Shown in pieces: positions 17,237 through 26,534 of a DNA stretch of 64,000 nucleotides. A model generated the notes under the pieces. It saw nothing but the letters and a program-made list of their open reading frames with translations, ran no database searches and was not told the DNA's origin. The DNA comes from Coriobacteriia bacterium (GTDB taxonomy: Bacteria; Actinomycetota; Coriobacteriia; Coriobacteriales; Eggerthellaceae): the NCBI GenBank assembly GCA_030530215.1, contig JAUMVJ010000002.1:156504-220503 (forward strand), in the 5' to 3' direction. The stretch's first letter is position 1. Every line of letters begins with the position of its first letter. Both the position numbers and the translations under genes were made by a program.

Positions 17237-18523
17237 TCACGCGTGATAAGTTGAGCGGAACTTCAAAAAAGATTTTGAGGCAACGTAGGCATGTGCTTTG
17301 CCTTGATGTTTGAAATCCAAAAAGCCCGATTCCTGCAAGCCGATAAGGTCGCGGCGTGACGTTGCATACGAGATTCCGTGCACAAGCCGATGGCTTTCGA
17401 CGGTGAAGGTATGCCCTGGTTCAGCGAAGGCCTTGGCCAATATGGTCCGTTGTCGAGCGTTGATGCGCCCGTCCTCCCGGCAGACCTCTTCAAGGGCGCA
17501 TTGGGCTTGCGCGAGCTTTTCGGCTAGAGCTGCTGCATCGTTCGCCGTTCGTTCCAGGCACAGCAGGCCTACGGTGGAAAGAAGGGATCGGTCTCCTACG
17601 ATATGGCGCATGGTATGTCGGCACTCGTCGAACGAGTAGGGGGAATCGTTCAAGAATTGGCCACGTTTCCAGGCGCAATAAGTTTCCGAGAAGGGCAAAA
17701 CCGCCAAGGCGTCAAAACCGTCTTTTAAAAATATGAGACGGCGCAAAAGCGAAGAGAGAGGCGCGTACGCCACTCCGCCTGCGCGAACCAGGCGCAGGGT
17801 TTCGCTCACGATGAGCGCCCGAAGGACGGGGAGGTCTTCGCTGTGGGGCTCTCCCTCTTGAGCATATTCAAGCGCACGAAGGGCTGTGGCTTCAGCCGAG
17901 TCGGTTTGATATTTGCTTCCGCAATCGACGCCCAGTTTTTTCGCATATTCATCTAACGAGGCGCTCGAGACCCCTTCGGTTAGGAGCTCGCGAAGGTCAG
18001 CAAGCAAGCTGCGTTCGAGCGGGCGATCGGTGAATTCGTCGAGTTTGCCCTCGAGCGCGATGGTGTTGGCTGCGATTCGCTCCAGGCCGTCGAGCGTTGT
18101 ATTTTCCGAGGCGCTTTTGGGCGCAAGGATTTCTTCCGGGGTGATGCCAGATCGGTCGAAGGAAGCGCGAAGCTCGCGCAGCCATAGGTCGTGCGCAAGC
18201 CCATCGGACACTGATTCCTTGATTGCCCGATCGAGGGTTGATCCAGGTCTGCCCAGCTGGTCGAGTTCCAGCGAAAGTCTCTCGAGTTCGTAGGTGCGCC
18301 TATACCAGACCAGGTCGCCATCGAATCCTTCGAACAGGTGAACGCCCTGACAACGCCCCAACGACTCCATGACACGCCAGCAATCGTAGGCGCTCAAGCC
18401 CGTAGGTAGGGGATGTGCCAGGAACTGCTCCCAGGTTAGCGCACGACGTTGTGCGGAGCGCAAAAGGTCGCGGAAGTTCTTGTCTTTGAAAAGAACAGGT
18501 ATTTCCACAGCTTCTTTTTTCAT
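17237..18523 (-). CDS. Unknown helical protein with C-terminal winged-helix
   Basis: About 428 residues from ATG 18523. An upstream in-frame TTG at 18658 would add 45 residues that look non-coding, and neither start has a clear ribosome site. The protein appears mostly helical and soluble. Its last 70 residues (NARQRTILAKAF, then SYATSRRDLIGLQESGFLDF) resemble the winged-helix found at the end of Fic-family and related regulators. The Fic motif HPFxxGNGR is absent, so no AMPylation activity is claimed. A role as a DNA-binding regulator is possible. It sits just upstream of the AOR promoter region on the same strand, but transcription through 342 bases of palindromes seems unlikely. Confidence 0.65.
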   Translation of the reverse strand: MKKEAVEIPVLFKDKNFRDLLRSAQRRALTWEQFLAHPLPTGLSAYDCWRVMESLGRCQGVHLFEGFDGDLVWYRRTYELERLSLELDQLGRPGSTLDRAIKESVSDGLAHDLWLRELRASFDRSGITPEEILAPKSASENTTLDGLERIAANTIALEGKLDEFTDRPLERSLLADLRELLTEGVSSASLDEYAKKLGVDCGSKYQTDSAEATALRALEYAQEGEPHSEDLPVLRALIVSETLRLVRAGGVAYAPLSSLLRRLIFLKDGFDALAVLPFSETYCAWKRGQFLNDSPYSFDECRHTMRHIVGDRSLLSTVGLLCLERTANDAAALAEKLAQAQCALEEVCREDGRINARQRTILAKAFAEPGHTFTVESHRLVHGISYATSRRDLIGLQESGFLDFKHQGKAHAYVASKSFLKFRSTYHA

Positions 18524-18656
18524 CGTTAACGCACCGTGATCGATCAAACTCGCTTCGCTTAACGTTATAAGGCCCCGGCCTGTCCGACGAGTACTGGTTT
18601 CGATAAGCGGGTTCCGCTTTTCCGGGCGGCGACCTGCGCTCGCTTGCAAATATGGC

Positions 18657-18693
18657 AAAAGGGCCCGACTCCGGGGGTTCCGGAGTCGGGCCC
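18657..18693 (-). terminator. Rho-independent terminator of the giant surface gene
   Basis: A perfect 12-pair stem (GGGCCCGACTCC with GGAGTCGGGCCC) is followed on the minus strand by TTTT, about 70 bases after the stop of the 1828-residue protein gene. The rest of 18524-18760 shows nothing else. Confidence 0.85.
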
Positions 18694-18760
18694 TTGCGGC
18701 TTAGTTGCTGTTTAGCTCGTTCAAGCCTTGGTCGTGCTTCGATTGCGGCTAGAAGTATGG

Positions 18761-21700
18761 CTACTTGGTTTTCACTACCTTCTTTTTGCTCCAGTTGGAA
18801 TAGTAGGTTTTGCCATCGACCACCTTGTAGGCGCGAACTTGCACATAGTAGTTCTTCTTGCCCTTAAGCTTGCTCACCTTTTTGGATTCGACGCTGGAGC
18901 CCTTGGCTTTCACCGTCTTCGCGTCCTTCATGGATTTATTGGTGGAGTAGCGTACCTGAACGCCGCTACGCTCGGTTTTGCCCTTCTTCCATTTGGCTTT
19001 GAATGCCTTCTTTGCCTCGGAAACCTTGAGCTTGCTTACCTTTTGAGGCTTGATGGTGTAGGTCAGGGTGACCTTGCCCGTGTACGCTGCACCATTGGCT
19101 GTGACGACTACCTGGTAGGTGCCCACCTTTTTGCCGGCTTGGACTTGCACGGTGTAGTCTAAGCCGTCTGTGAGGGTTTTTCCGCCCAAGACGACGGACT
19201 TCACGTACGGTTTGCAGGTTTTGCCGGTGTAGGTGAAGCTCTTCTTTGAAAGTGTGACTTCGGCATCGGCGATGAAGGCGGATTCCTTGTTCCATTTTGC
19301 CACGAGCTTGATATCTCGTTTTATGCAGGTCGAGAAGTCGAAGAATTTGCCGTTGAGCTGCCAGCCGACGAAGACGTAGCCTTCACGTTTCGGGTTGGCG
19401 GGCTTTGTTACGTTTGCCGTTACTTTTACCGTTTGGGATTCAACGGCGCTGCCGCCAGCCGAATCAAAGCTTACGGTGTATTCGACGTCTCTGTAAGTAG
19501 CCTCAAGCTCAACGTCGGTATCTCCCATGATGAAGCTCGTTTTTGCTGCGCTTGCATCCTTCAGCTCGATATCGCCCGATGCGATCTTCCAGCCGTCGAA
19601 CTGCTTGCCGTCAAGGGCTTCTGCGGCTACCACGGTAACCAGGTCGCCGTTTTTAGCGGTCTCGGATTTCTTCCCGTTTACGAGGAAAGTGTTCTTGTTT
19701 ATCCCTTCCTCGTCTTCCCCTCCGGTGAGGGTGATGCTGTGCTCCCCGCCAAGACTGTAGCTATATTTGGCCACTTCGGTTTTACGGTTGTCTACCAAAG
19801 CATAGGCGTACAGAGAGCAGCTTTCCGTGATTTTGATGGGCTGCGGCTCCGAGCTGGATTCCGAGTTGGAGTACTCGAGGTAGTCGCTGTCTGCGGGATC
19901 GGCAGCTCCCGGTTTTGCGAGGGCATAGAAAATCTGTACCTTAGCGGCGTTACCCCAGCTTGAGTTTGCCAAAAGTTCTACAAGCTGCATCTGCTCGGAC
20001 GAGCTGTTGAGCTTGGTTTTAGGGGCGCCGATCTTGGGGAGCTTGAACGTGCGGCTGATCTTGTGCTCCGCATCGTATTTATCCTTGAACGTGCCGGTGA
20101 CGGTAAAGGAATTGGATGCAATGATTCCGTCTAGGACTGAGGTGCCCCAGGTGGCTTCGGCCGTGCAAGATTCGTCGTCTTTAAGCTTGTAGTTGATGCT
20201 GCTGGGCAGATAGCTTCTGCAATCGCTTGCTTGATCGATGGAGACGTCTGCAAGGTCGGTGGTTACGCTGTCGTAGCGTTTGTCGGGGCCGGTTTTTGCC
20301 AGCCACGAGACGGTGATGGTCTTATCGGTTTTGTCGACTTCCACCGAGTTGGCGGCAACGCCGTTGATAGTTGCAACCACTGAGCTATCCCAGGTGAACT
20401 GCCAGCCGCTTCCGGGGAGCTTCATGCAGATGCTTCCCTTGTAAGTGGTGTCGCCCTCTACTACATCGCCGGCATCTGATTTATCGGCCTTTTGCCAGGT
20501 AAAGGAAACCTCGTTGTTGGCATCGTTGATCACGCTCTGGTTTTTGTCGGTGCGGCTACCGTCGGCAGCAATCGTTGCGCCGGCGACGATGCTTGCGCTG
20601 GCAAGCTCAGAGGGGAATTTGCCGCCGATGGTAGGAGCGGCAACCTCCAGCTTCAGCTTGGAGACGACGGGCTGGTAATTCGCTTCAAGCTCAAGGCTCT
20701 CGGCTACCTCGGAGAGCGTGACGGCGTGGGTCGACTCGTCTTCGCTTGCGTCTTTAGGAAGGTTTTCCCATCCGACGAATTCCCAGCCGCTGACGCTGGG
20801 CGCCTTAACCGTTAGGGACTGCCCGGCCTCGACGCTGTGACCAACTGAGGTCACCTGGGTCTTGGAATCGTTGATGTCGCGTCCGTTTACCTTTACGGTG
20901 TACGATCCGTCGTCCGGGCAGTCGTAGCTTGCCGTGAAGCCAATGATCAGATCCACATCGGAACTCGAGTTTCTGCTTGTTTCGAAGGAAGTGGTCACAT
21001 TGTCGACGGTGGGGGTTCCAAGTGAAGAGGAGGCCACCTCGATGGCGGCTTGGATGCTGGAGGCATCTCCCGTGAGCTTGATGCCGTAGTAATACGTTAG
21101 GAAGTTCTCGATCCTGACAACGTAGCTGACCTTCTTTTGGATAACGTTTCCGGAATCATCCTTCACCTCGGTGACTTCTTGTTTTGTTGTGCCTGCGTCG
21201 TACTCGATCCATTCAGCACTAGGCTCGATGGTGCTGCCTTCAACGTCTTCCATCTTGAGCTTGGTGACGGGAGCGTTGGCAAGGTATTCGCCGTACTTGC
21301 CACTGGTTTCGGCGGTCGAGAGAGCATCCCACGAGCTATCTTCGCCAATCGTCATGTTCAAGGAGGAAAGAGCCGCGGGGTAGTGGGCGCTAAGCGTTGC
21401 ATCTTCCGTGGGCATGGTGAGGACGGTGTTGTTGCTGGTATAGATCTTGGTGGTGCCGTCCGAGGTCTTGAGCTCCCACCAGGTGGGGTTTTCTCCCTCT
21501 TCGTTGGCATAATCGCTCGTTACGAATTTAACCTCGGAGCCGGCAACGTACTTCAAGGTCTTTGTCTCGTTGTTCCCGTATTCGAGGGTGAGCGTTTTGG
21601 AGTCTGGGTAATGCGCGCGTACTGTGGCGCTGCTCTCGGGCATGGTGAAGCTAGCGGTACCGTTTTCGGGATAGAGCCTGGTGCTGCCATCGCCGCTGCT

Positions 21701-24247
21701 AAGGGTCCACCAGTCGGGATCCAATCCGCTGTCCTGGTAGTCCTGGGTTTTCAGTTCTACTTCGGTGCCGTAAGCCACGTTTTCGGAGCGAATGGGCTCA
21801 TCGGATGCGCCGTAGCAAGTCAGCAGAGGCTCTACGGGCGTGCCAACAAGGTAGAGCTTGCTGTCTTTGACGGAGATGGAGTATTCGGGCTTGTCGGAGC
21901 TGAATACGCTTGTGGCTTGTTCGCCGAGATTCGTGACTATGTTGCCGTTGCTGCTTAGAAGATGCTCGCCCGTGGAGAAGCCTTCAACGCTTATGCCTAT
22001 TTTGCTGCTTGTTGCCAAGGCTTCATCGTTTACGCCGCCAACTATATGCTTGTCTCCCTTAAGGTATAGATTGCTGTTTGCGCCGTCGTCGCCGGCGGTG
22101 TTGCCGGAGATTTTAATGCTGCCGCACAGCTTGAAGGAATTGGAGCTGGTGGTTTCGTTGCAATAGACGCCGCCGCCGTTACCGCTGGCTTCGTTCTGGG
22201 AGACGGTTATGCCGTTTAGAGTGAGGTTCTTCTCAAACCAGATGCCTGCACCGTTTGTGGCGGAGTTCCACCTAAGGCCGCTCTGGCTTGAGGAATTGAG
22301 ATTCAGCTGGTTTAACGAATAGAGGGCACCGCCATTTCCTTTGGCCGTGTTGCTGTTGATGCCCGACGTTTCGCTGAGTTCGATTTTAGTGGAACTGTCG
22401 TTGTTGTAGATGCCGCCGCCGTTACCAGATACGCTGTTGCCTTTGATCTGGGAGTCGGCAAGCTCGATAGTGCAGCCATCGTCGTCCACGTAGATGCCGC
22501 CACCGTTACTCGCCTTGTTGTTCTGAATCGCAGAATTCGATTCGGCATGGATCGTTGCCACGTCGTTGAGGTAAAGGCCGCCGCCGTCTTCGCTTGCGGT
22601 GTTTCCTTCGATGGTGGATTCGCTAAGCGTATAACTTGTGCCGTTGTAGCAGTTGTAGACGCCGCCACCATCTTCGCTGGCGGTGTTTTCGGAGATAGAG
22701 GAATGATTCTTCAGTTCCACGACGCCGTTTTTGGCATTGTGGTAGATTCCGCCTCCGCTGCCGTACTGAACGCTGTTTTTGGAGATGCTTGAATTGTTGA
22801 GCGTGATCGTGGTGTCGTCGTCGTTCACGTAGATGCCGCCGCCATCGCAAGACGGGGTGGTGTAGCCGGAAGGATACTCTATCTGCGCTTCGTTGCCTTC
22901 GATCTTGGAACCGTTGGTAAGGTGGACCTCGGCGCAATCGTTGAGGTAGAGGCCGCCGCCGTCGCCTTCTGAGGTGTTGCCCGAGATGGAGCCGTTGTTC
23001 AGATTGATTTCGGTTCCGTTGTAATAGCTATAGATGCCGCCGCCGTTGCCGTCTTCGGCGCTGTTTCCGGAGATGGCTCCGCCGTTTTTCAGGTATACGT
23101 AGCCACCCGAGGCGTTGTGATAGATGCCGCCGCCTTCATCGGCATAGTTGCCGTCGATCTTGCCTTTGTCGATGGTGATTTCGGTTGAGCTTGCGTCTAC
23201 AAAGATGCCACCGCCGTTGTCCTTTGCGTGGTTGGAGCTGATTTGGCTGTCGGCGCCGTCGATCGAGACTTCAGCGTCAGATTTATTGATGTAGATGCCG
23301 CCGCCGTCGTCTTCGGCGGTGTTGTTGAAGATTAGGCAACGATTTGCGCGGCTGTCGCTTTCAAGGGTGATCTTGGCCCATCTTTCTGACAAAGCAACGC
23401 CGCCGCCATCGCCGGCCGCTCTGTTTGAGTCGATGAGGCTCCCGTTTTTGAGCGAGATGCTGCAGCTCTTACCGGTGACGGCAACGCCGGCACCGTCTCG
23501 TTCGCTGTGGTTTTCCGAGATCTCGCTGTGGTTCATTATGAGTTTGGATTCGGCACCCTGCAGGGTGACGCCACCGCCATCGCCCGTTATGTTGTAACCG
23601 GTGGCGAAGAAGCTTGTGTCCGATGTATTGCCGACAACGGTGACATCGTTGAGCTCAAGCGTGGAATAATTTCCGTCAAGAAGGATTCCGCCTGCGCCTA
23701 CACCTGCGCCCCCTGTGATTAGGGCGCCCCATTCGTACTGGGATCCATGGTCGGGATCGAACTTCCAGAACAGGGAACTAACCCATTCGCCCATGTGGGC
23801 GGTCTTTTGCTCTTTTTCATTGCCGCCGTTAACGGTTAGCTTTGCGTTCTTCCTAAGGCAGATAACATCTCCCTTGGATTTTCCGTTATAGAGGTCGTCA
23901 CTATCGGTTGCCGCCAAATGGCGATCAAGGACATGCCCGTGCATGTTGAGCGTGTAGTTTCTTCCCGAAGGGACAACTATGCGCATGTCTTCAGTGTTCC
24001 AGTCACCATGCATGTCGATGGTGACGTCGACGTCAAGGTCGTCCGCGTCGTCGAAAAGATCCTCAAGATCGGTGTATTCGTCGGTATGGGAGCTCCCGTT
24101 TTTCGTGTAAGTGAGCGAGCCGGAGTTGGAGTAGCTGTGTGCCGCCCAGGCAGGGGTGCTGTTCATAGAGAAGGCTGCGATGGCTGCAAGGACGACGAGC
24201 CCGAAAAAGAGCGCTCGGGCGGACGGTTTTGCGAATGCTGAATCCAT
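18761..24247 (-). CDS. Giant secreted beta-helix protein with InlB-like and basic C-terminal domains
   Basis: 1828 residues. A signal peptide (about 1-35, cleavage after TPAWA) starts the protein. Residues of roughly 190-760 form a long right-handed parallel beta-helix of repeats such as GNGGGIYNN, SEDGGGLYLND and DGGGIYV, each with isN-type turns as in polymorphic adhesins. Then come several beta-sandwich-like modules, two or more SFDSAGGSAVESQTV/GYVFVGW modules of the InlB B-repeat type, a FTYTGKTCKPYVKSV module and a lysine-rich fibronectin-III-like end. There is no LPXTG motif or C-terminal membrane anchor; the basic tail may bind the envelope. GGAG lies seven bases before the ATG. Closely similar in plan to the protein at 41.2-46.6 kb. 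Likely an adhesin or carbohydrate-binding surface protein. Confidence 0.9.
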   Translation of the reverse strand: MDSAFAKPSARALFFGLVVLAAIAAFSMNSTPAWAAHSYSNSGSLTYTKNGSSHTDEYTDLEDLFDDADDLDVDVTIDMHGDWNTEDMRIVVPSGRNYTLNMHGHVLDRHLAATDSDDLYNGKSKGDVICLRKNAKLTVNGGNEKEQKTAHMGEWVSSLFWKFDPDHGSQYEWGALITGGAGVGAGGILLDGNYSTLELNDVTVVGNTSDTSFFATGYNITGDGGGVTLQGAESKLIMNHSEISENHSERDGAGVAVTGKSCSISLKNGSLIDSNRAAGDGGGVALSERWAKITLESDSRANRCLIFNNTAEDDGGGIYINKSDAEVSIDGADSQISSNHAKDNGGGIFVDASSTEITIDKGKIDGNYADEGGGIYHNASGGYVYLKNGGAISGNSAEDGNGGGIYSYYNGTEINLNNGSISGNTSEGDGGGLYLNDCAEVHLTNGSKIEGNEAQIEYPSGYTTPSCDGGGIYVNDDDTTITLNNSSISKNSVQYGSGGGIYHNAKNGVVELKNHSSISENTASEDGGGVYNCYNGTSYTLSESTIEGNTASEDGGGLYLNDVATIHAESNSAIQNNKASNGGGIYVDDDGCTIELADSQIKGNSVSGNGGGIYNNDSSTKIELSETSGINSNTAKGNGGALYSLNQLNLNSSSQSGLRWNSATNGAGIWFEKNLTLNGITVSQNEASGNGGGVYCNETTSSNSFKLCGSIKISGNTAGDDGANSNLYLKGDKHIVGGVNDEALATSSKIGISVEGFSTGEHLLSSNGNIVTNLGEQATSVFSSDKPEYSISVKDSKLYLVGTPVEPLLTCYGASDEPIRSENVAYGTEVELKTQDYQDSGLDPDWWTLSSGDGSTRLYPENGTASFTMPESSATVRAHYPDSKTLTLEYGNNETKTLKYVAGSEVKFVTSDYANEEGENPTWWELKTSDGTTKIYTSNNTVLTMPTEDATLSAHYPAALSSLNMTIGEDSSWDALSTAETSGKYGEYLANAPVTKLKMEDVEGSTIEPSAEWIEYDAGTTKQEVTEVKDDSGNVIQKKVSYVVRIENFLTYYYGIKLTGDASSIQAAIEVASSSLGTPTVDNVTTSFETSRNSSSDVDLIIGFTASYDCPDDGSYTVKVNGRDINDSKTQVTSVGHSVEAGQSLTVKAPSVSGWEFVGWENLPKDASEDESTHAVTLSEVAESLELEANYQPVVSKLKLEVAAPTIGGKFPSELASASIVAGATIAADGSRTDKNQSVINDANNEVSFTWQKADKSDAGDVVEGDTTYKGSICMKLPGSGWQFTWDSSVVATINGVAANSVEVDKTDKTITVSWLAKTGPDKRYDSVTTDLADVSIDQASDCRSYLPSSINYKLKDDESCTAEATWGTSVLDGIIASNSFTVTGTFKDKYDAEHKISRTFKLPKIGAPKTKLNSSSEQMQLVELLANSSWGNAAKVQIFYALAKPGAADPADSDYLEYSNSESSSEPQPIKITESCSLYAYALVDNRKTEVAKYSYSLGGEHSITLTGGEDEEGINKNTFLVNGKKSETAKNGDLVTVVAAEALDGKQFDGWKIASGDIELKDASAAKTSFIMGDTDVELEATYRDVEYTVSFDSAGGSAVESQTVKVTANVTKPANPKREGYVFVGWQLNGKFFDFSTCIKRDIKLVAKWNKESAFIADAEVTLSKKSFTYTGKTCKPYVKSVVLGGKTLTDGLDYTVQVQAGKKVGTYQVVVTANGAAYTGKVTLTYTIKPQKVSKLKVSEAKKAFKAKWKKGKTERSGVQVRYSTNKSMKDAKTVKAKGSSVESKKVSKLKGKKNYYVQVRAYKVVDGKTYYSNWSKKKVVKTK

Positions 24248-24281
24248 AGTGGTCTCCAGTGGTTATTGTCTTGTCTTTAGA

Positions 24282-24303
24282 AAAATTATTCCAAAATAAT
24301 TTT
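24282..24303. repeat. Perfect AT-rich inverted repeat upstream of giant gene
   Basis: Nine-base arms AAAATTATT and AATAATTTT flank a 4-nt loop, 35 bases upstream of the giant surface gene start. It is a candidate promoter or operator element. The gap 24304-24486 shows no other feature. Confidence 0.45.
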
Positions 24304-24486
24304 AGCTTATGACATGTTGCCATTCGGTGACCACGGCCGCTTTGTCGGGGGGTTTGAGCTTCGCTTTCGGCTTGCCGGGCGAAGGCGCCGTTGCTCGAGC
24401 TCGCGGGCTCAAGTGAGATGTTTTTGATTTTCGTTATTACCGCCGGCGCTCAGCATGCCGTTTGGCCGCCGGTGCTGGTAGCTCGG

Positions 24487-24870
24487 TTATTGCTGCGAAT
24501 AGTCGCACATCTGGCATTGCTTGGGGGCGTCGCCGCTTACTTTGCGATAGAACATGCCCGACCAATGACAAATCTCTTGCAGCACCGGTACCACGCTGGT
24601 GCCCTTCTCGGTGAGCGAGTACTCCACGCGCGGCGGGATCTCGTCGTAGCTTCGCCGCGCCACGATGCCGTCGGCGATGAGTTCTTTCAGGGAAGAGGAA
24701 AGGACTGCGTCGGATATGTTGGTCATTTCGTCTCGGATGCCGCTGTAGCGCAGCGTGCCCTTATTGCCCAACACGCAGATTATGCGCGACTTCCAACGGC
24801 CGCCGAATACGTCAAGCCCGTACTCAAGCGGGCAACGGATGTCTTTTTCGAGTTTGCGTTTATGCGGCAT
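24487..24870 (-). CDS. HxlR family winged-helix regulator
   Basis: About 127 residues with the HxlR family pattern: CPLEYGLDVFGGRWKSRIIC, then LRYSGIRDEM, LSSSLKELIADGIV and PPRVEYSLTEKG. ATG 24870 is chosen because the alignment starts there; an upstream start would add 17 unrelated residues. The end is cysteine-bearing (QCQMCDYSQ), and cysteines in this family often sense electrophiles or oxidants. It is divergent from the small monooxygenase-like gene at 25052, with a TTACTA/TAGTGA dyad between them. Confidence 0.9.
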   Translation of the reverse strand: MPHKRKLEKDIRCPLEYGLDVFGGRWKSRIICVLGNKGTLRYSGIRDEMTNISDAVLSSSLKELIADGIVARRSYDEIPPRVEYSLTEKGTSVVPVLQEICHWSGMFYRKVSGDAPKQCQMCDYSQQ

Positions 24871-24926
24871 AGCGACCCCTACTTTCCTTCTTCTACACCC
24901 TACGGCAGAAGCATGCTGCACGCTAG

Positions 24927-24948
24927 TTACTATGGGGAATATTAGTGA
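24927..24948. promoter_or_regulatory. Inverted repeat between HxlR and monooxygenase-like genes
   Basis: TTACTA (24927-24932) and TAGTGA (24943-24948) form a near-palindrome (five of six pairs) with a 10-base centre, a plausible operator for the divergent HxlR regulator. Confidence 0.4.
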
Positions 24949-25051
24949 CTCATCTTTTGCCCCATATCTGGGAACTTCCGAGCCGCCCGCGTATCTTGAG
25001 CATCAGTAAGCGGGGCAGATGCCCCGAGGGCTCCGAAAAAAGGAGAGAACG

Positions 25052-25342
25052 ATGCAGGTTAAGGCATATCTTCAGGTAATCATGACCATCAATCCCGAGA
25101 ACCGCCCGGCAGCAGCCAAGGTGTACAACGACTATCGCCAGCCCTTCCTGGATGAAATCGAAGGCGCACTGACCAAGGAGTGCCTCATTCGCGATGAGGA
25201 CGTGCAGGTTATCCACGGCTTCGATTCTATGGAGCACGCAAAGGCATACCTTGAAACCGCGCTGTTCACCGAAAAGGTAGCTCCCGGCCTCCAGCCCACC
25301 TGGGCCGCCGATCCGGACATCCGCTTCTACGAGGTGCTCTAA
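25052..25342 (+). CDS. Small putative monooxygenase/dimeric alpha-beta barrel protein
   Basis: 96 residues starting at an ATG with AGGAGA upstream. The pattern of a short strand (QVKAYLQVIMTI), helix (AAAKVYNDYRQPFLDE), strands and helix (SMEHAKAYLETALF) suggests the ferredoxin-like dimeric barrel of antibiotic-biosynthesis-monooxygenase-like proteins. No catalytic residue can be assigned. It is divergent from the HxlR gene, which probably controls it, and is followed by a hairpin. Confidence 0.7.
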   Translation: MQVKAYLQVIMTINPENRPAAAKVYNDYRQPFLDEIEGALTKECLIRDEDVQVIHGFDSMEHAKAYLETALFTEKVAPGLQPTWAADPDIRFYEVL

Positions 25343-25368
25343 GCGAGTATTATCTCTCAAGCAAGCGA

Positions 25369-25408
25369 AAGGAACCTCGCTGGGGCTTCGGCTTCAACGA
25401 GGTTCCTT
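25369..25408 (+). terminator. Hairpin terminator
   Basis: A perfect 11-pair stem (AAGGAACCTCG with CGAGGTTCCTT) with an 18-nt loop lies between the small monooxygenase-like gene and the YeiH gene. The T-run is short. Confidence 0.6.
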
Positions 25409-25432
25409 GTGTCATGAAAGGCTCATTCAACC

Positions 25433-26452
25433 ATGCTGAAAACGATTGTCTCCAAACCGTTTGCCGTAGCTTGTGCGCTCACCCTTGCATGCTCGGTTTT
25501 GGGGAGCCTGCTGGCGGGGCTTCCTTATTTTGCGGTTTTGGGGGCGCTGGTAATCTCGCTTATTCTTGGTATCGCATGCCAGGTGGCACGACCTGCTGTT
25601 GCATACGCCGCTCCGGGCATCGCGCTTATTTCGAACAAGTTCCTGCGTGCGGGCATTATTCTGCTTGGTTTCAAACTGAACCTTATAGCCTTGGCTCAGG
25701 CCGGGGTGAAAACCATTGCATTGGCCTGCGTGGTGGTAACGGGAACCATCATTTTGACCTATGCTCTGGGGCGTCGCTTTGGCGCAAGTAAGCACTTGGC
25801 TATTCTTGCCGCTTCGGGTACGGGCATATGCGGTGCGGCGGCGGTTATGGGCATTGCCTCGCAGCTTCCCTCCAGCAAGGAAGAAACCGCGCAGCATGCC
25901 GAGAATAAAGTGGTTGCCGTGGCCATCGTGGCAATTCTGGGAACCCTGTTCACCCTGGTGGACATTGCGGTAGGGCCTCTGCTAGGTATGACCGCGACGC
26001 AGTTCGGCGTGCTGGCAGGCGGTTCGTTGCACGAGATAGCCCATGCTGTAGCGGCAGGTGGCACCGGCGGGGGCGAGAGCCTGGACATCGCCATCATCAC
26101 TAAGCTTTCGCGCGTGTTATTGCTGGCTCCGGCGGCCATAATCATTGGGCTGTGGTACCGCAGGTCGGAAAAGGCGAAAGAGGGTAGCCAGGGCAAGGTG
26201 CCCATTCCTTGGTTCATGGTTGGCTTCATCGCCGCCAGCGTTATAGGAACCTTCGCCCCGCTGCCGCATGAGGCGTTGAGTGGCCTGGTGAGCGCAAGCT
26301 ACCTGCTGCTCGGTATGGCTATGGCTGCCCTGGGCATGACGGTGAACTTCCGCGCGCTGCTTACCGGCGGCCGCAGTGCCTTTGCCGCGGCTCTCATTGC
26401 GTCCGTGGTTTTGCTTGTCTTCGTTTCCGCTGTTGCGCTCTTGTTCTTCTAG
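25433..26452 (+). CDS. YeiH/UPF0324 family membrane transporter
   Basis: 339 residues with about ten to eleven hydrophobic helices. The family signatures are visible: FLRAGIILLGFKLNL, GTGICGAAAVMGIA and the histidine motif GGSLHEIAHAVAAG. Relatives are called putative sulfate exporters, but function is largely inferred from taurine and sulfite loci. The ribosome site (GAAAGG) is twelve bases from the ATG, so the start is fairly but not fully secure. It is preceded by a hairpin and stands alone as a transcription unit. The stop TAG lies inside a long hairpin. Confidence 0.9.
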   Translation: MLKTIVSKPFAVACALTLACSVLGSLLAGLPYFAVLGALVISLILGIACQVARPAVAYAAPGIALISNKFLRAGIILLGFKLNLIALAQAGVKTIALACVVVTGTIILTYALGRRFGASKHLAILAASGTGICGAAAVMGIASQLPSSKEETAQHAENKVVAVAIVAILGTLFTLVDIAVGPLLGMTATQFGVLAGGSLHEIAHAVAAGGTGGGESLDIAIITKLSRVLLLAPAAIIIGLWYRRSEKAKEGSQGKVPIPWFMVGFIAASVIGTFAPLPHEALSGLVSASYLLLGMAMAALGMTVNFRALLTGGRSAFAAALIASVVLLVFVSAVALLFF

Positions 26453-26468
26453 GCAAGCCTAGAAGAAC
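26443..26468 (+). terminator. Hairpin overlapping the YeiH stop codon
   Basis: Perfect 12-base arms GTTCTTCTAGGC and GCCTAGAAGAAC flank a 2-nt loop. The left arm includes the last codons and TAG of the YeiH gene. Only a short TT follows, so it may act as a weak terminator for the two convergent genes. Confidence 0.55.
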
Positions 26469-26534
26469 TTAGACGCCACTCTTGTTGGCTCCGTCGTGCC
26501 TCTGGTATATGGCCAGATAGCTGACAGAGGTATC

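Noticed and set aside
17237..18523. Fic-family AMP-transferase
   Set aside because: The HPFxxGNGR core is absent; only the C-terminal winged-helix is similar.
18523..18658. N-terminal extension of the winged-helix protein to a TTG start
   Set aside because: The extra 45 residues look non-coding and the TTG lies in the terminator of the upstream gene.
22300..23600. Short regular repeats, considered as CRISPR or tandem DNA repeats
   Set aside because: They are the beta-helix repeats of the giant protein: period and spacing vary and the frame is coding throughout.
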